Below, in pieces: positions 12,301-23,938 of a DNA stretch of 64,000 bases (position 1 is its first letter; each line of letters starts with the position of its first letter). Location: contig NC_066317.1 of assembly GCF_022539315.1 (NCBI RefSeq), positions 41,324,435 to 41,388,434 of the forward strand, in the 5' to 3' direction. Made by a program: the position numbers and the translations under genes. Source of the DNA: Serinus canaria (Eukaryota; Chordata; Aves; Passeriformes; Fringillidae). The notes under the pieces were generated by a model. It saw only the letters and a list, made by a program, of their open reading frames with translations, was not told where the DNA came from and ran no database searches.

Positions 12301-14399
12301 ACTTTTACTCTATTTAAATAATTGATTTTTTTCTGCCTATTTTTAAGAAAAAAAATCATTAGATGTCAGAATTAATAAAAAGCTGAATTCTTCCTTTTAT
12401 TAGCAAGTTAATCCATTTATATTGCTTTTATTATCATGATCAAAGCCATTATATTTGCTTCCTTTATTGTATATTTCATGTAAGAAAAGGCTGTCCACTG
12501 ACCACATTCAAAACCTGTGATATAGGCAAGTGCCTGAGCATGTAAATTTTCAAGACTAGCTACCATCACAAGTCTGTCAGATCTGTGCTGGGGGCTTGGC
12601 ACTCCAACAGAGAGAGCAGAAGTGTTAGTTAGAGTTCATTGAGGAAAGAAGTGGCTTCACAAATCTTTTCCAAATTCAACTTTTCATTCAGTAGTGATTA
12701 TTTCTCCAAATCAGTTCATCTAACCAAGTGGTTTCTAAGTGGTTAATCTGTAGGGAACATTTTTTTCAAGAAAAAAATTCTCCTGAATTTTAATAAAGCC
12801 ATACTGTCCTATTTTTAGATTCAGACACTGCAAAATGCTTATTTCTTCCTTGTTTCCTATTCCTGTCACTGAAAAATGATCATGTTAGAATAATTTCTGT
12901 ATCCTTGACCTTGTTTTAACCGGTAGAGTAGAATATTCCTAGATTTTTCCCTTTCTTTCTGTACAACTACCCCTATCTTTTTGTACAACTCCTCCATTTT
13001 AGCCATTTCCAATCTTATGTCATTATTAATATAATTTAATTTATTACAATTTATCATATCTTTACAATATTGCCCATTGACTGGCAGTGGCAAGAAAATT
13101 AGTACATTGAAGCAGCTGAGGCTAATCAAGTGACTTGTTTGCCTGCATCAAAAGAGAAAAATAAGGAGGGTATAAAAAGCCTTTCTTAATATATTAGGTG
13201 GATGTTCTTGATATGTGAACACCCTCTCTGTCCCAGCACAAAAACATACCTACCTTGTCAGAAGGAAATTCATGAATATGATTTCAAAGGGGAAAGGGAG
13301 CTAAATTTATTGCTGAACTGTTGACAAAACAAAATTCTGTCAGAGTGAGGCATAGCTCTGGAGCTCATGTTCAAGAAAATGCCACAGCATGTGACATTGG
13401 TGAAGCAAGAACAGCCAGCAGTTTCATTTTCTGTGAGATCTTATATGATCCAATATTTGCAGCACAGCTCAGCTGCACAGCTGAAGTAAGGCTCATTTCC
13501 CACCTTCACCAAAGAGGTGCTTTTATAGCCTTTAACGTAGCACTGCTAAGTAATTTTCAAACTGATTTCTGAACCTGACAAGTTAATGACATTTCACATG
13601 GCTTTTGTGGTGACAAAAATATCTTTTTCTTACTCTGGAAGCATCAACTTTGCTTTTTTGTGGCTGCTGTTGAGAGTTTTTTTGTAAGCACTCTCCACAC
13701 ATCCTCCTCAATAATCAGCTTCCATTAAAGCTTCTATTAAATATTGAAACAGAAGTTTCTAGCATCATCCATTTTCTCTTTTATTACCAGACCACATACT
13801 CTGGAGTAAACTATGAGATACAGCCTGAGAGTGAATAAAACTAAGTATCTTTCTTGCCCACTTGGATGCTACTACTTTGTAAAGTCGTATTAAAACCCAC
13901 AGCCCACAGGCAACTTTGAAACACAGTGCTATTTTTTCAAGACTTTCATTTTGCAGCTGGTAGATCATGTAAGCATTTGAAGCTGGGGTTTCTGTTTTTT
14001 CAATATCAACCAATTTTAATTTTTTTTCTACCCTATAGATTTTTTTTAAATTAGAGCATCAGTTATGTTCATCTCAAACAGTGGTTTTAATAGATGAATG
14101 CAACTCTGTGCTTTATAGTTAAAGTCACTGATAAGCTAAAACTGAGAGCTTTCTTTCTAATATCAGCTTTGTATTAAAACAACCCAAACAATTAAAAGCA
14201 TAACTAACATGTTTCTTTTTAAATACAATCCAGGATTTTAATCTCTTTGTCTTTTAAATTATATCACCTCTTTCTTCTTTTCCTAGTTTGTTGTAAGAAA
14301 CAGAAATATATCTGGACCTAAAATAATTCTACTACCCAGCATTTTTAGAGGAAGTGTGATATGACACCTATGAAATTTAATCTCATGTACAAAGCATCA
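9400..14399. other. AT-rich non-coding stretch
   Basis: Contains only short unsupported open frames, for example 94 codons at 11151-11435 and 87 codons on the minus strand at 12866-13129. The one structured element seen is the imperfect hairpin at 10863-10913. Nothing else stands out. Confidence 0.6.
10863..10913. repeat. Imperfect hairpin, 13-bp stem
   Basis: AATACTGCACCAA is matched after about 25 bases by the near-exact reverse complement TTGGTGCAATATT, with one mispair. At 51 bases it is shorter than a typical animal microRNA precursor, and the flanks do not extend the pairing convincingly. I record it only as a structured site. Confidence 0.5.
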
Positions 14400-15310
14400 T
14401 GCAGTGATCCTTTACTGGGGGTGGCATTAATTAAATGGAGGCTGCCTACAGGCACTGCCCAAAGATGCCCACACAGTGGCTGGGGATCACTGGGAAACAT
14501 GAGACACTGAGTTACAACTGCTGGCTCAGGAAACTAGGGAATCTGAGACCCTGTGCAAGGGAAGAGGGTTCTGTGATTGTCTGATGGGCTGACTCAAGAA
14601 GCAATGGCCCAATCCTGCTGCTTCAGCAAAGGAGATGATAACCTTGTGGATATAGAATTTTTTACTTTGTGATAAATTGATATTAAAACTGCTGTAATGT
14701 TTTGGACTGTGAGTTGGATTGCAAAAAGGTCTGAGAATTTTAATATGATGTCTAACAATTATGTGGCTAAACCAAATAATCTAGCCTATAAACATTTTTT
14801 CCTCTTCTTCTTCCATGTCTCAGCTTGACTTGTCCATCAAAAGTTGCTCTTCATCCCTCCCAATTCCCTTGGTGAGGTGGTGGGCAGTGTAGGAGTTTGA
14901 GATTATTACATAATGATTTTTTCCTTCCTTTTCTTGTTCCTTGCTCCTTTTCTTCAATTGATCCCCTCTTCTCACTGCTCCCCTGCTCTGACATGGGACC
15001 TTCAGGGGATGCAGTCTCCCAGCAGAGTGCACTATTTATTCCCCATGATTGCACCTCCCGCTGTTTCCCCATAACGTCCCCTTCCACAGGCATCCTCTGT
15101 GCCTCCCCATGTGTGTCTATTGCCCTGTCTGAAAACTGTTTGAGCAGAAGTATAAGGTGCTTCTCTGGCTAATGGTAGTTTTGGAATGCAATGGGTCACT
15201 CCATCCATCTCAGAGATGGCTGATTGTGGCACAGAGGAGGGAACAGCCTCCTCCCACACAGGGCAGCTCGCTGCTGGCTAGACCCTGCTAGCCATGCCTA
15301 ATAAATTTCA
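14400..15310. other. GC-richer island, possibly decayed repeat
   Basis: Composition shifts to markedly higher GC than the flanks. Between about 14820 and 15260 several frames on both strands stay open at once (66-91 codons each), which is expected when AT-rich stop codons become rare and is not evidence of coding. The segment near 14970-15110, with recurring CTGCTC, GACATGGGACC and GGGGATGCAGTC motifs, faintly recalls the GC-rich 3' untranslated part of avian endogenous retroviruses. The resemblance is weak. An AATAAA lies at 15300-15305. CpG is scarce, so it does not look like a promoter CpG island. Confidence 0.3.
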
Positions 15311-15473
15311 CACATTGCTTCTGAAAACACTCTCTGGATGTTTATCCATTAGGAAGTTTGCTTTGAACATCAGCACAGCTTTAGAATGGAAACACTAAGA
15401 ATTTGCCTTTTCATCGGACAGCATGACGACATTGTAGGACCATGGCATATGTTCATGAATACTCCCTTCCTTC

Positions 15474-15517
15474 TCCTGGAAAGGTTATTCTTTTATCCTG
15501 GAAAGGTTATTCTTTTA
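15474..15517. repeat. 22-bp perfect tandem duplication
   Basis: The unit TCCTGGAAAGGTTATTCTTT plus TA occurs twice head to tail without a mismatch (15474-15495 and 15496-15517). The perfect identity suggests a recent event, so the copy number may vary between individuals or species. Confidence 0.92.
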
Positions 15518-16139
15518 CAGACTTCATCCCTAGCCCCTGTAAGCTGCAAATGATAAAATGTTACGACACTCTGAACATCTACCCACTAAAACTGACACTA
15601 ATAGGCCTTTCCTTCAATTTTTTTTGGTAATTTTTGACTTCTCTATTTTTTTCCCAATATGTGAATCAGTAATTAAAAATACATGTTAATTGAAAAAAAC
15701 TTAAGCTCCATTATAAGTTGAGGCTTAACACTCAACAGACATTATAAAAACAAACTAGAAATGAATACATCTATAAAAACAATTGACACAACATCCATTT
15801 GGTGCCCTTCAGTGTTTCAAGTTTTTATCAGATTTCCATTTTGTCTTTTCTAGCTCATCTTCAGTTTGGCTTTTCAGAAGTTACCTAATATTCTCACATA
15901 TTCACTCCTTTATTTTAATACATATTGCTTTCAAACAACTATATATTATTTGAGAATTCAAAACTGTTTGCATGGATAACTTATGGAAGTGTTGCTTTGA
16001 AATCCTTCACTCCTTTATCACAGAGATATTAATGTTTCTATGCCAGTATAAAGGAGGAAAAAATAAAATGAAAGGGAAAAGATGTTAAAACATGAGCTAA
16101 CTTCATAGTGACTGCCCTGAAAAGTTTAATTTTTAAGCG
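15518..16139. other. AT-rich non-coding stretch, nothing specific
   Basis: No supported gene, repeat family or RNA. It ends where the block that looks like a conserved non-coding element begins. Confidence 0.55.
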
Positions 16140-16610
16140 AATTTAAAGTCACAAGTAAATACTTCTTTTTTTACAAAGAAATGTTCTTTTTGAGGTGCAC
16201 TTATACAGCCTTGCAGAATTAATTAAATCCCCTTAACTATTGGACTATTACACCATTAGAGAATGCAAAGACTGTCTCTAAAATAGTATAAACCAATTTA
16301 AAAATGGAAAAATGTAGACTGAGCTTTGTGCATAGAGAAGTGGCCTACATGAAACTTCCATTCTAACTGGCCTAATTTTTGGCTGAAAAAATTGCATTAA
16401 TGAAATGCATTTCCCTAATGCTCAGGGTAATTCAAATCAAAGGATTAAAATTTACCATATCAAGCAGGACATTTAGGTAATTGAAGACAGTGCCTGCTGT
16501 TCAAAAGTAACTATCTTCAAAGGTACATTATAAGAATTAATGGCTAATTTTTATACAGTTTTTATTAAAGTGCTGGTGTCAAGAAACATTAGTTAGTGCT
16601 CTCTTCCACA
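16140..16610. promoter_or_regulatory. Possible conserved non-coding element (enhancer-like)
   Basis: The block has no useful open frame and no repeat signature, but it is dense in homeodomain-type TAAT/ATTA cores and POU/octamer-like motifs. An example is GCATTAATGAAATGCATT at 16394-16411, next to GGTAATTCAAATCAAAG. Such even, low-complexity-free AT-rich sequence is typical of vertebrate developmental enhancers in gene deserts. This is an impression from composition and motifs. Conservation itself cannot be seen from one sequence. Confidence 0.22.
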
Positions 16611-18504
16611 AGTAAATGGTTAAATAAAATATATGTAACACCACAGATGTGGTTTCAGAGTCTTTACAGACTTGTGCACGTTTGCATGAGCTGATGTGAG
16701 ATTTTGCTCCTCAGAATTGCACTCATGGAAGAACACTTACTGATTCTTTGTAAAAAGACACAGTTTTCCTGCTGGCTCTAATTCCAAGCTGTTATAGAAG
16801 AGTGAGGATATCAGAAAAGGGAAAGCTGGTGCCACAAATCTCAGGGTTCTTACTTGAGACAATTCTGGGCAGCCAAATAGGACTTTAAGCCAAGAGATAA
16901 TAAAAACAACACAAACTGTCTCCGGGATTTTTAGACATTAAGACCCAGAAGACCTTAACATTTGCATGCTGTATTTAATTTTAAAATATCAGGATTAGAG
17001 TGCTACACTCTTTCACTGGCAAATTACCACTGAAATGATGGATTTTAAAAATAGTTACCTTTTGCTTTTCTGTCTGATTCTAAACAATCAGTAGTTATCA
17101 TTAAAAATACTGCAGGAAAAGCCTTAGGCTATTTTTGGTAATTTTTGGTTATTTTCTTTATCAGTACATATTAATGAGCAGGTTGTAAACAAAATGCGTT
17201 TATCTATCTTTCAGTTAAATAAACAAAGAAACAAAAAAGCATGACAGGTGTTCTTTACCATTTTGTTTTCATGAAATATTTAAAAGGAAGAAAAATTCAC
17301 ACAATGCTTCATCTCTGCTGAAAACCTACCTGTAAAAAAGACATATCTTGGTGTTATAACTTGAGTTATATCTCTAAATCAACCCTGTTTCCCCTGTGAA
17401 TCACCAATATTATCATTTTGTGCCTTACCTCAAGGACTTTTTCTGAAAACTCACTCAGCTATCCAAGTGCATAAATATTATGCAGGGCTATTAAAACATC
17501 CAAACAGAAAAAAATGCTATTAGCAAGAAAAATGAAGTCACTGGGACTTTTCCTAGGACATGTAACCATTTCCCATCATACACTTTAATAGGACAGCAAT
17601 CTCAATCCTTTGCTTAGAATCCAAGCATGGGTATTGTACCTTCAATTATGCAGTCAGAGATTTTAATAGCAAGAGAGGAATATGTTTTCAATCACAAACT
17701 GAGTATTTCATACCATCATGAATATCTAAATAAGCTACATTAAATTCATCTGATGGAATCTAATTTTGTTCAAAGTGCTGGCTAATTATTTTAAAACCTA
17801 GAGTTTCTGTGCTTGGGAAATATATTTTATCAGTGTTTGAGGAATCATATCTTTGGCGACAAAAAACCCACATTTTAGGATATCAAGGTGTGTTTTTGGG
17901 TTGGCTTGTTTGTTTGAGATTTTTTAGAACAAAACAGAAATGCAGTTTTATATAGCTTTAGGTATTAAAACAGAACCTTAATAGCTGAAAGATTCAAATC
18001 AGTGTTTGCACTGCGGCATGGAACTCTTTCCATGGTAGTTTCAGTGCTAAAATATCTACTTTTCCAGACTGAATGCCCCCTGAAAAAAGCTCAGATGCCC
18101 ACAGTTTTATTTCAAGCATACTTCACAAGCTGTTTGGGGTATAGGTTTGTAATTTGCCTGAATTCCAGTTTTCCTTGTGGTGACTGCCCCAAGCAGACAG
18201 CAAAGTTCATTTGTAAGGGGAGCTCCAGGTGGTTTCCAAGTCACCCCACAGAAAGACAGACAGTGTTTGTAGGAATTCATTTGCAGCAAACAAATAAATG
18301 TTTTTCATTTTGCAGTGGCAATGGATGGCTAGGATAGAAATGTGTGATTTGGAGATCTAGCAAGAAAAAGCTAAAAATACTTAAAAGTGACTAATATTTC
18401 ATTACTGAAGCACTCTGCAAGAAATGAGTAACATTCCTCAGCCCCAGAGTACTGTAGTCCAAATAAATGGAGTCAAATGGTTTAAGAAAAGGATACTAGG
18501 AGTT
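16611..18504. other. AT-rich non-coding stretch
   Basis: A short slippage repeat lies at 17131-17155 (two 10-bp ATTTTTGGTA/T-type units plus a partial third). The open frame at 18002-18337 (111 codons) begins without an upstream in-frame start context that I can support and matches nothing known to me. Confidence 0.55.
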
Positions 18505-18610
18505 AGAGTTCACAAAGACTAAGTAACCTGTCCAAGTTCAAAAAAAAAATTATCTAGCAAAGTGAGAGACTGGACATGGTTTTCATATTCCTAGTCTAAT
18601 CCTTAAAGAA
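18505..18610 (+). mobile_element. Possible MIR-type SINE core fragment
   Basis: The string ACTAAGTAACCTGTCCAAG, then an A-run, then ATCTAGCAAAGTGAGAGACTGG and a terminal CCTAGTCTAATCC follows the MIR core and its 3' side (the 'taagtaacttgcccaaggtcacacagctagcaagtggcagagctgg' order), with an expanded A-tract in the middle. It is a better match than the one near 8.1 kb. By-eye similarity only. Confidence 0.42.
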
Positions 18611-21600
18611 TATAAAGTCATAGTAACTTCTGAAATACAGGCCTATTGTAGTTGGTTTTTTGCTTTGTTTTTTTCCTGCAGGTAAAAGATCTCAAAAATT
18701 TCTTGACTTGTGCATGATGCAAAATAATGGAACTAATTTGAATAAAATAATTTGAAAAGCAGAGGTACTTAGCTACTACTCACAAAATGAATAGTTTTCC
18801 AAATGATCATATTTATTTATATATTTTGAGTTTAGACTTACTCTGAGAGGCTTTTCTAGGTTAATTTAAAGTATTTTGGAGTCACAATGTTGGTTGGCAT
18901 TGCAGAGCTTATGGCCTTGTTATAGAAATCTTGCTCTGATTTCTTCACACTGGCGTCTGCAGGATGCCTTCAGTGATTTGTAGTAGCATTGATCTTGTTC
19001 TGTGGGTTCTTGTTTCTGCCACCCTGTCCACATAAACACAGAATGAGATATTTAGATTGCTAATAATAATGAAACAGCAGAGTACTGGAGGAAAGGAGTA
19101 TTCTCTAGACACAGCGTCCCTTACCAATACTAGGTAGGATGAAATATGATCAAAATGTAAATATGAAAGACAACAGTAATCACATAGTGAACATTGCTTC
19201 CCCCTAATTACAAGCATAAGCAATCTCCAATGTACCAGGACAGGAAAATGTCTTCTCTGGGAAGTGTGTGCTTGCTAGCAAGCAAGCATTAACCCAGCTT
19301 AATGAGTCTTGCTCAAAGCTACTCCTGGAAGTTCCATGCTGTTATCCATATGCTGGATGCCTCTGATAAAAATGTTGACTGTGAACTTGCTGTTCCAGGA
19401 ATCTTTGGATTTTATAGTTTTCTTAGTTATAAGGCACCATTTAGCCTCACTATAGGATTTTCTGAAGCAGACTCGATAGAACAAGAAACTGAGAGTTAAG
19501 TCATAGTGTAATATTCATGAGCATTCATTCAAAACCTTTTCATTGACTTCATTAGGCTTCTCCTAGCTAAACCCAAAATTTTATAAGCATTTTGACAGTC
19601 ACAGCAATTACTAGTATCTGCAGCACAGATCTCAGGCACTGAAAGTAAGATCTACCTCTAGAACACCCTGCTGTCAGCAAAGCTTTGGGTAAATGATACC
19701 TGTCAAGTCAGTGGCTCTATGCCAGTGGTTTTAGGGGAGCCAGGATTTTACTTTTGGACTGTAATAATTACTAACAAATTTCACCTTGAAAATGGGTAAG
19801 ACTTTATCCCATTTATATGTTCTTATTTTGAAAATGGTTTTCCTAATTGTCAGGTCATATTTTATTACTCCTATCTATTTCACTGAACATTATTCCTATG
19901 CCACAATGTAAATAAGACTTTACTTTTTTGCTCTTTATACCTTTCAGATGTTATTTCTCTTTTACCTTTCCTAATTATCATCTATCACAAGTGAACATAT
20001 TTACGTTTGTTATCTTTCCCTGTTAGTCAACACTTCTTTCTCTCACACATACCATTAGTTTTATTCTGAACTTCCTGCAGACTTAAAATGTGTCATAATA
20101 GGACAGCAAAATTTAACTGCATTGCAATTTTTTCTTCAAATTAAAAACATTGTCACCCTGTTCTCTATTCTACAGTCATAGGATGCACTGTGTTAATCTT
20201 CTTTTTAGCTTTTTTTTCTTTTATCTTTTGACGGTGACTTTTTTCCCAAAACTATGTGTTTACAGGTTACTTTATTTTGCCCTCATTCATTTGTTGTGCT
20301 TTTTCTGCCCCAACCTTTTTCCAGCATTATTGATGTATTTGCTGCACACATCAGCACTGAGTTAGATATTTGAGACCAAAAAAACTTTTGATTTCCATGT
20401 ACATTTTTTGCTTTTACCTATTTTTACTCAGATGTCTTTTTTTTATATATTTGGCAAAACTTAGATAAAGGAAAAAATTGATACCAAAGCTACTTGAGAT
20501 GAACAGAAGTAATTCATCTGCTGTAAAATGTTCTGATTTTCTGGGTTTAATCTCAGTTTGACTAGCATAATTATAGTGTCCATAGCTATGCAGAAAGTAC
20601 ACTCAAAGAGAAGTTGTGATATTTAACAGGCTGCATACCCATAAAAAATTTGGTCACTTTGTCGGGTTAATCAAGTGTGTTCAAATTAATCATGACTATT
20701 TGTTGACTGTTGTTTCTCTTTTCCTACACAAGTCCATGTGCAATTTTTCTCAACTGTAAAACATTTACTAATTTCTGAAAAAGAGTTCATCTTTTTAACA
20801 GTCTTTGGACTCTTTGTGGTACATTTCTTAGTTGGCCAATTGCCCAATACTGTTCTTTGAGAATTTTTAAGTCAGAGAATAGAAGCCAGTAGCAAATAAA
20901 TTTGTATATCTGGAACCACAATAAGGATAAAAACATGTATAAAAATATTCTGGTGATGTTGAAATGTTAATCATTAATGTTCAGTTTTTAGAAACAATAT
21001 GACTACTCTTTAATTATCTAGAAAACATAAGCCAAACATGTAAAATAAGAACACTAACTCAGCATTGTGTTTTCTGCTAAAGTAGGAATTTCTGCACTTA
21101 TGAACTAAGTTCAGTCACTTGTTGCCCTTCTGAAAATATGCTTTAGTGGTGAGCTGAAGACTACAATGAGCATGAAAACAATATTTTTTGTACAGAAATA
21201 TTCCTTAATTTTTATCTTTATTTTTTCCCAGAAGGGCATGCAGGTTTGCACTGATTTCTTCATACAGAAACAATGATACTGCCAGGCTGGACACAACACT
21301 GATTTCTATGATTCAATGTAATCTTTAAGAGTGGTTTAGCATCAAGTATAAATGAAGATGAGCAATTAAATAGCTTTTCAAGACTGGCTGGTAATTTTGA
21401 TACAGGAGCTGTGCCTTAGGTTTTAATGAGTACCTCCTGTTTCATGTGTTAGTTTAAAGCTAGAGGGAATTTTAAACCTGCTGTTTCACAAAGGTTTTTT
21501 AGGGAGCATTTGGTTTACCCTGGTACCATGCAAACTGTAACAACCTTTCTGGTTGAACAGGGAGTTCCACTCTGTCTAGCTCAGTTACCAAGAGACAGAT

Positions 21601-23514
21601 GTCTTGTCTCTATTTCCCTTGGCTTCTCATTCGAAGCATGCTGCTAAAACAGAATGCTTGTTTGCCTGGTAAGCCCCAGAGAGCTGCTGCTCTAGTTTCA
21701 CATGTCTGCAGGAATAGGTTGGCCATCAGCTTTCTGACCATGCAGCTAAGCAGAGATTTTTAGGGGTTTTTTTTGTCTTTACAACTCAAACTGTGTGGTT
21801 TCCATCTGGATCAGTTAATAACCTACGAAATATCAGTTATTTTTGCTGTGTACTACCACATCTATAAGATTACATGGACAAAAAAAGTAATGTCTGCCAA
21901 AGCTTTAATCTTTCAAGTCTTTTTTAGGATCCAGGTGAGCCTCAAATTTAAAAGTATTTCACTGCTGATATTGCACAGCAGAAAAATACATCACTTCTCT
22001 TACAGGACACAACAAAGAAATATGCATCAATTGGCCTTCCTGACCACAACATCCAACCAAGATTCAGGTTTATAAGATTTCTTAAGGCTGGAAAAATCAT
22101 TCTTGCCTGTTTCATGATAACAGTATAAGAGAAATTTTAAATGTAATCCATTAAGTCTGAGGTGGAGTAGAAATACATAATCCAATAGGGAAGGTATAAG
22201 CCTCCCACATCCTTTATTTTAGCCAACTCATTTATTGAATTTATGTAACTGCTTCTAGGAACATAGAACAAAATCTAGAACTCTTCCATTTTCAGAAGTT
22301 TGCTCAAAAAAGAGAAACAAACATTTTCTGATTTATTTTCTTCTTGCTCTTTAAAGTTGCATAGAAAAAAAAAATGCAGCAGGAATTGCCTTTCTCTTTT
22401 TATAGCTTGGGAAGCCAGAGAAATGGGTTTAATTATCTTGCTGAGGAAACTGCTGAAGTCAGCAACCCAGCTTTTGGGATCTCAACATCAAATGTTTGCT
22501 TTTTACAGATAATAAAGCCCTCCCTCTCCAATCATGTTTTAACAGAATAAAATAATACAAATACCATAGTACTGTCCCAAAAAATGCAGAATATCAGGTT
22601 CTATCTTCAGTCTTACCTAGGCACTATACCATTCTTTATAGAGGAGCACTGTGTCACGTCAACATATTTAAATACTGAGCAGCACTAAATCATCACATTC
22701 TAAGGGGAAAACACAGCATCCTGAATGCAAGCAGGATTCTTAAAAGGCAGGTTTTGCCTCTGAAGAAACAAGCTGTTCATGCTGGGATAAGCCACTATCC
22801 AACAATTCTACAAAGAGTCAAAGTCCAGTTGGAAGTGGGTTTCAGGCATGCCTTCCCTCAGGCATCCATCCCCTGTGCACTATTCTTTGGTGTCATGGAT
22901 CTGCTGCCTTGGCTTTTAGGGAATCCATTCCCAAGTTTTAACTTCCTCTCCTTTGTGTCATGGGAACTGAGCCAGCCAGTTCTGGTCAGTGCACACACTG
23001 AAATCACCATGCATCATCTCCTTTGTGCATGTAAACCCAAATAGCTAAAAAACCCCACCAAAGTACAGATACAGAAATACAGCCGTGGTGGTGGGGGTTT
23101 TGTGAGGTTTCTCAGTACTGAAGATTTTAATTAATGTCTTTCTATGTTACAAACATAGCTTGATAATTGAAGGAATAAACCCATTTCTTCCATGCTATCT
23201 ATATACTTATAGCACATTCTCATTACTTAATTGACACGTAAAAGGAGAGGACAAAAATATACAAAATATTAAAAAGTTAGATTCTTTATCACAAAGATTT
23301 TTTACAGCTAGATTACTGTTATTCAGAGCTGTACTTAGTTATGAAGTCCTCATGTCTGGGATAGTATTTCTACGTTTGTATAATGCCTGGCACTATGATA
23401 TTCTGGTGTGTGATTGCATTTTGTGTTTTCTACCACAACTACTCATTAATAGCTCCTCTTTACCTTCAGCAAGACTGAAAATAAAGAGATTTTCCCTCAG
23501 GATGGGATAACAAC
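18611..23514. other. AT-rich non-coding stretch
   Basis: No gene supported. A perfect 14-bp palindrome, GCTTGCTAGCAAGC, lies at 19270-19283. Open frames of up to 100 codons (21773-22075) show no recognisable domain. The sequence at 21290-21800 is slightly richer in GC but carries no repeat signature that I know. Confidence 0.55.
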
Positions 23515-23938
23515 ACAAGCCCTATGAGGAACAACTGAGGGAGTTGGGGTTGTTCAGCCTGGAGGAAAGGAGACTCAGAGGTGACCTTTATCAATCTCTA
23601 CAATTCCCTGAAAGGTGGTTATAGTCAGGTGGGGGTTGGTCTCTATCTCCAGGCAGCACTGATAGAACTGGAGGACAGAGTCAAGCTTCACCAAGGGAAT
23701 TATAGGTTGGATATTAGGAAAATATCATAGGAAAAAGGTTTTTACAGAACCAGAGTGACAAAGTGCTGAAATCTGCCTGGGGAGGGGGTGGAGTCACCAT
23801 CCCTGGATGTGTTTGAAAAAGACTGGATGTGGCATTTGGTGCTGTGGTCTAGTTAAGGTGTTGGGTCATGGGTGGGACTCGATGATCTTGAAGGTCTCTC
23901 CCAACCTGGTCATTCTATGATTTTTTGGTTCTGTGATG
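23515..23938 (+). mobile_element. CR1 LINE, 5'-truncated 3' end
   Basis: CR1 (chicken repeat 1) is the dominant LINE retrotransposon of birds. This copy starts at the segment CCTATGAGGAACAACTGAGG and runs through several hallmarks in order: TTCAGCCTGGAGG, GTGGGGGTTGGTCTCT, TAGGTTGGATATTAGGAAAA, GGAGTCACCATCCCTGGATG and GACTCGATGATCTTGAAGG. It ends in the typical ATTCTATGA-type 3' terminus. About 420 bp remain of an element that is several kilobases long when complete, so it carries only the end of the reverse-transcriptase ORF and the 3' untranslated region and cannot move. Small indels and substitutions show it is moderately old. Severe 5' truncation is the usual state of CR1 copies. Confidence 0.95.

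Noticed and set aside
18002..18337. 111-codon plus-strand frame
   Set aside because: No domain, and an overlapping 60-codon minus frame. It is consistent with a locally stop-poor stretch.
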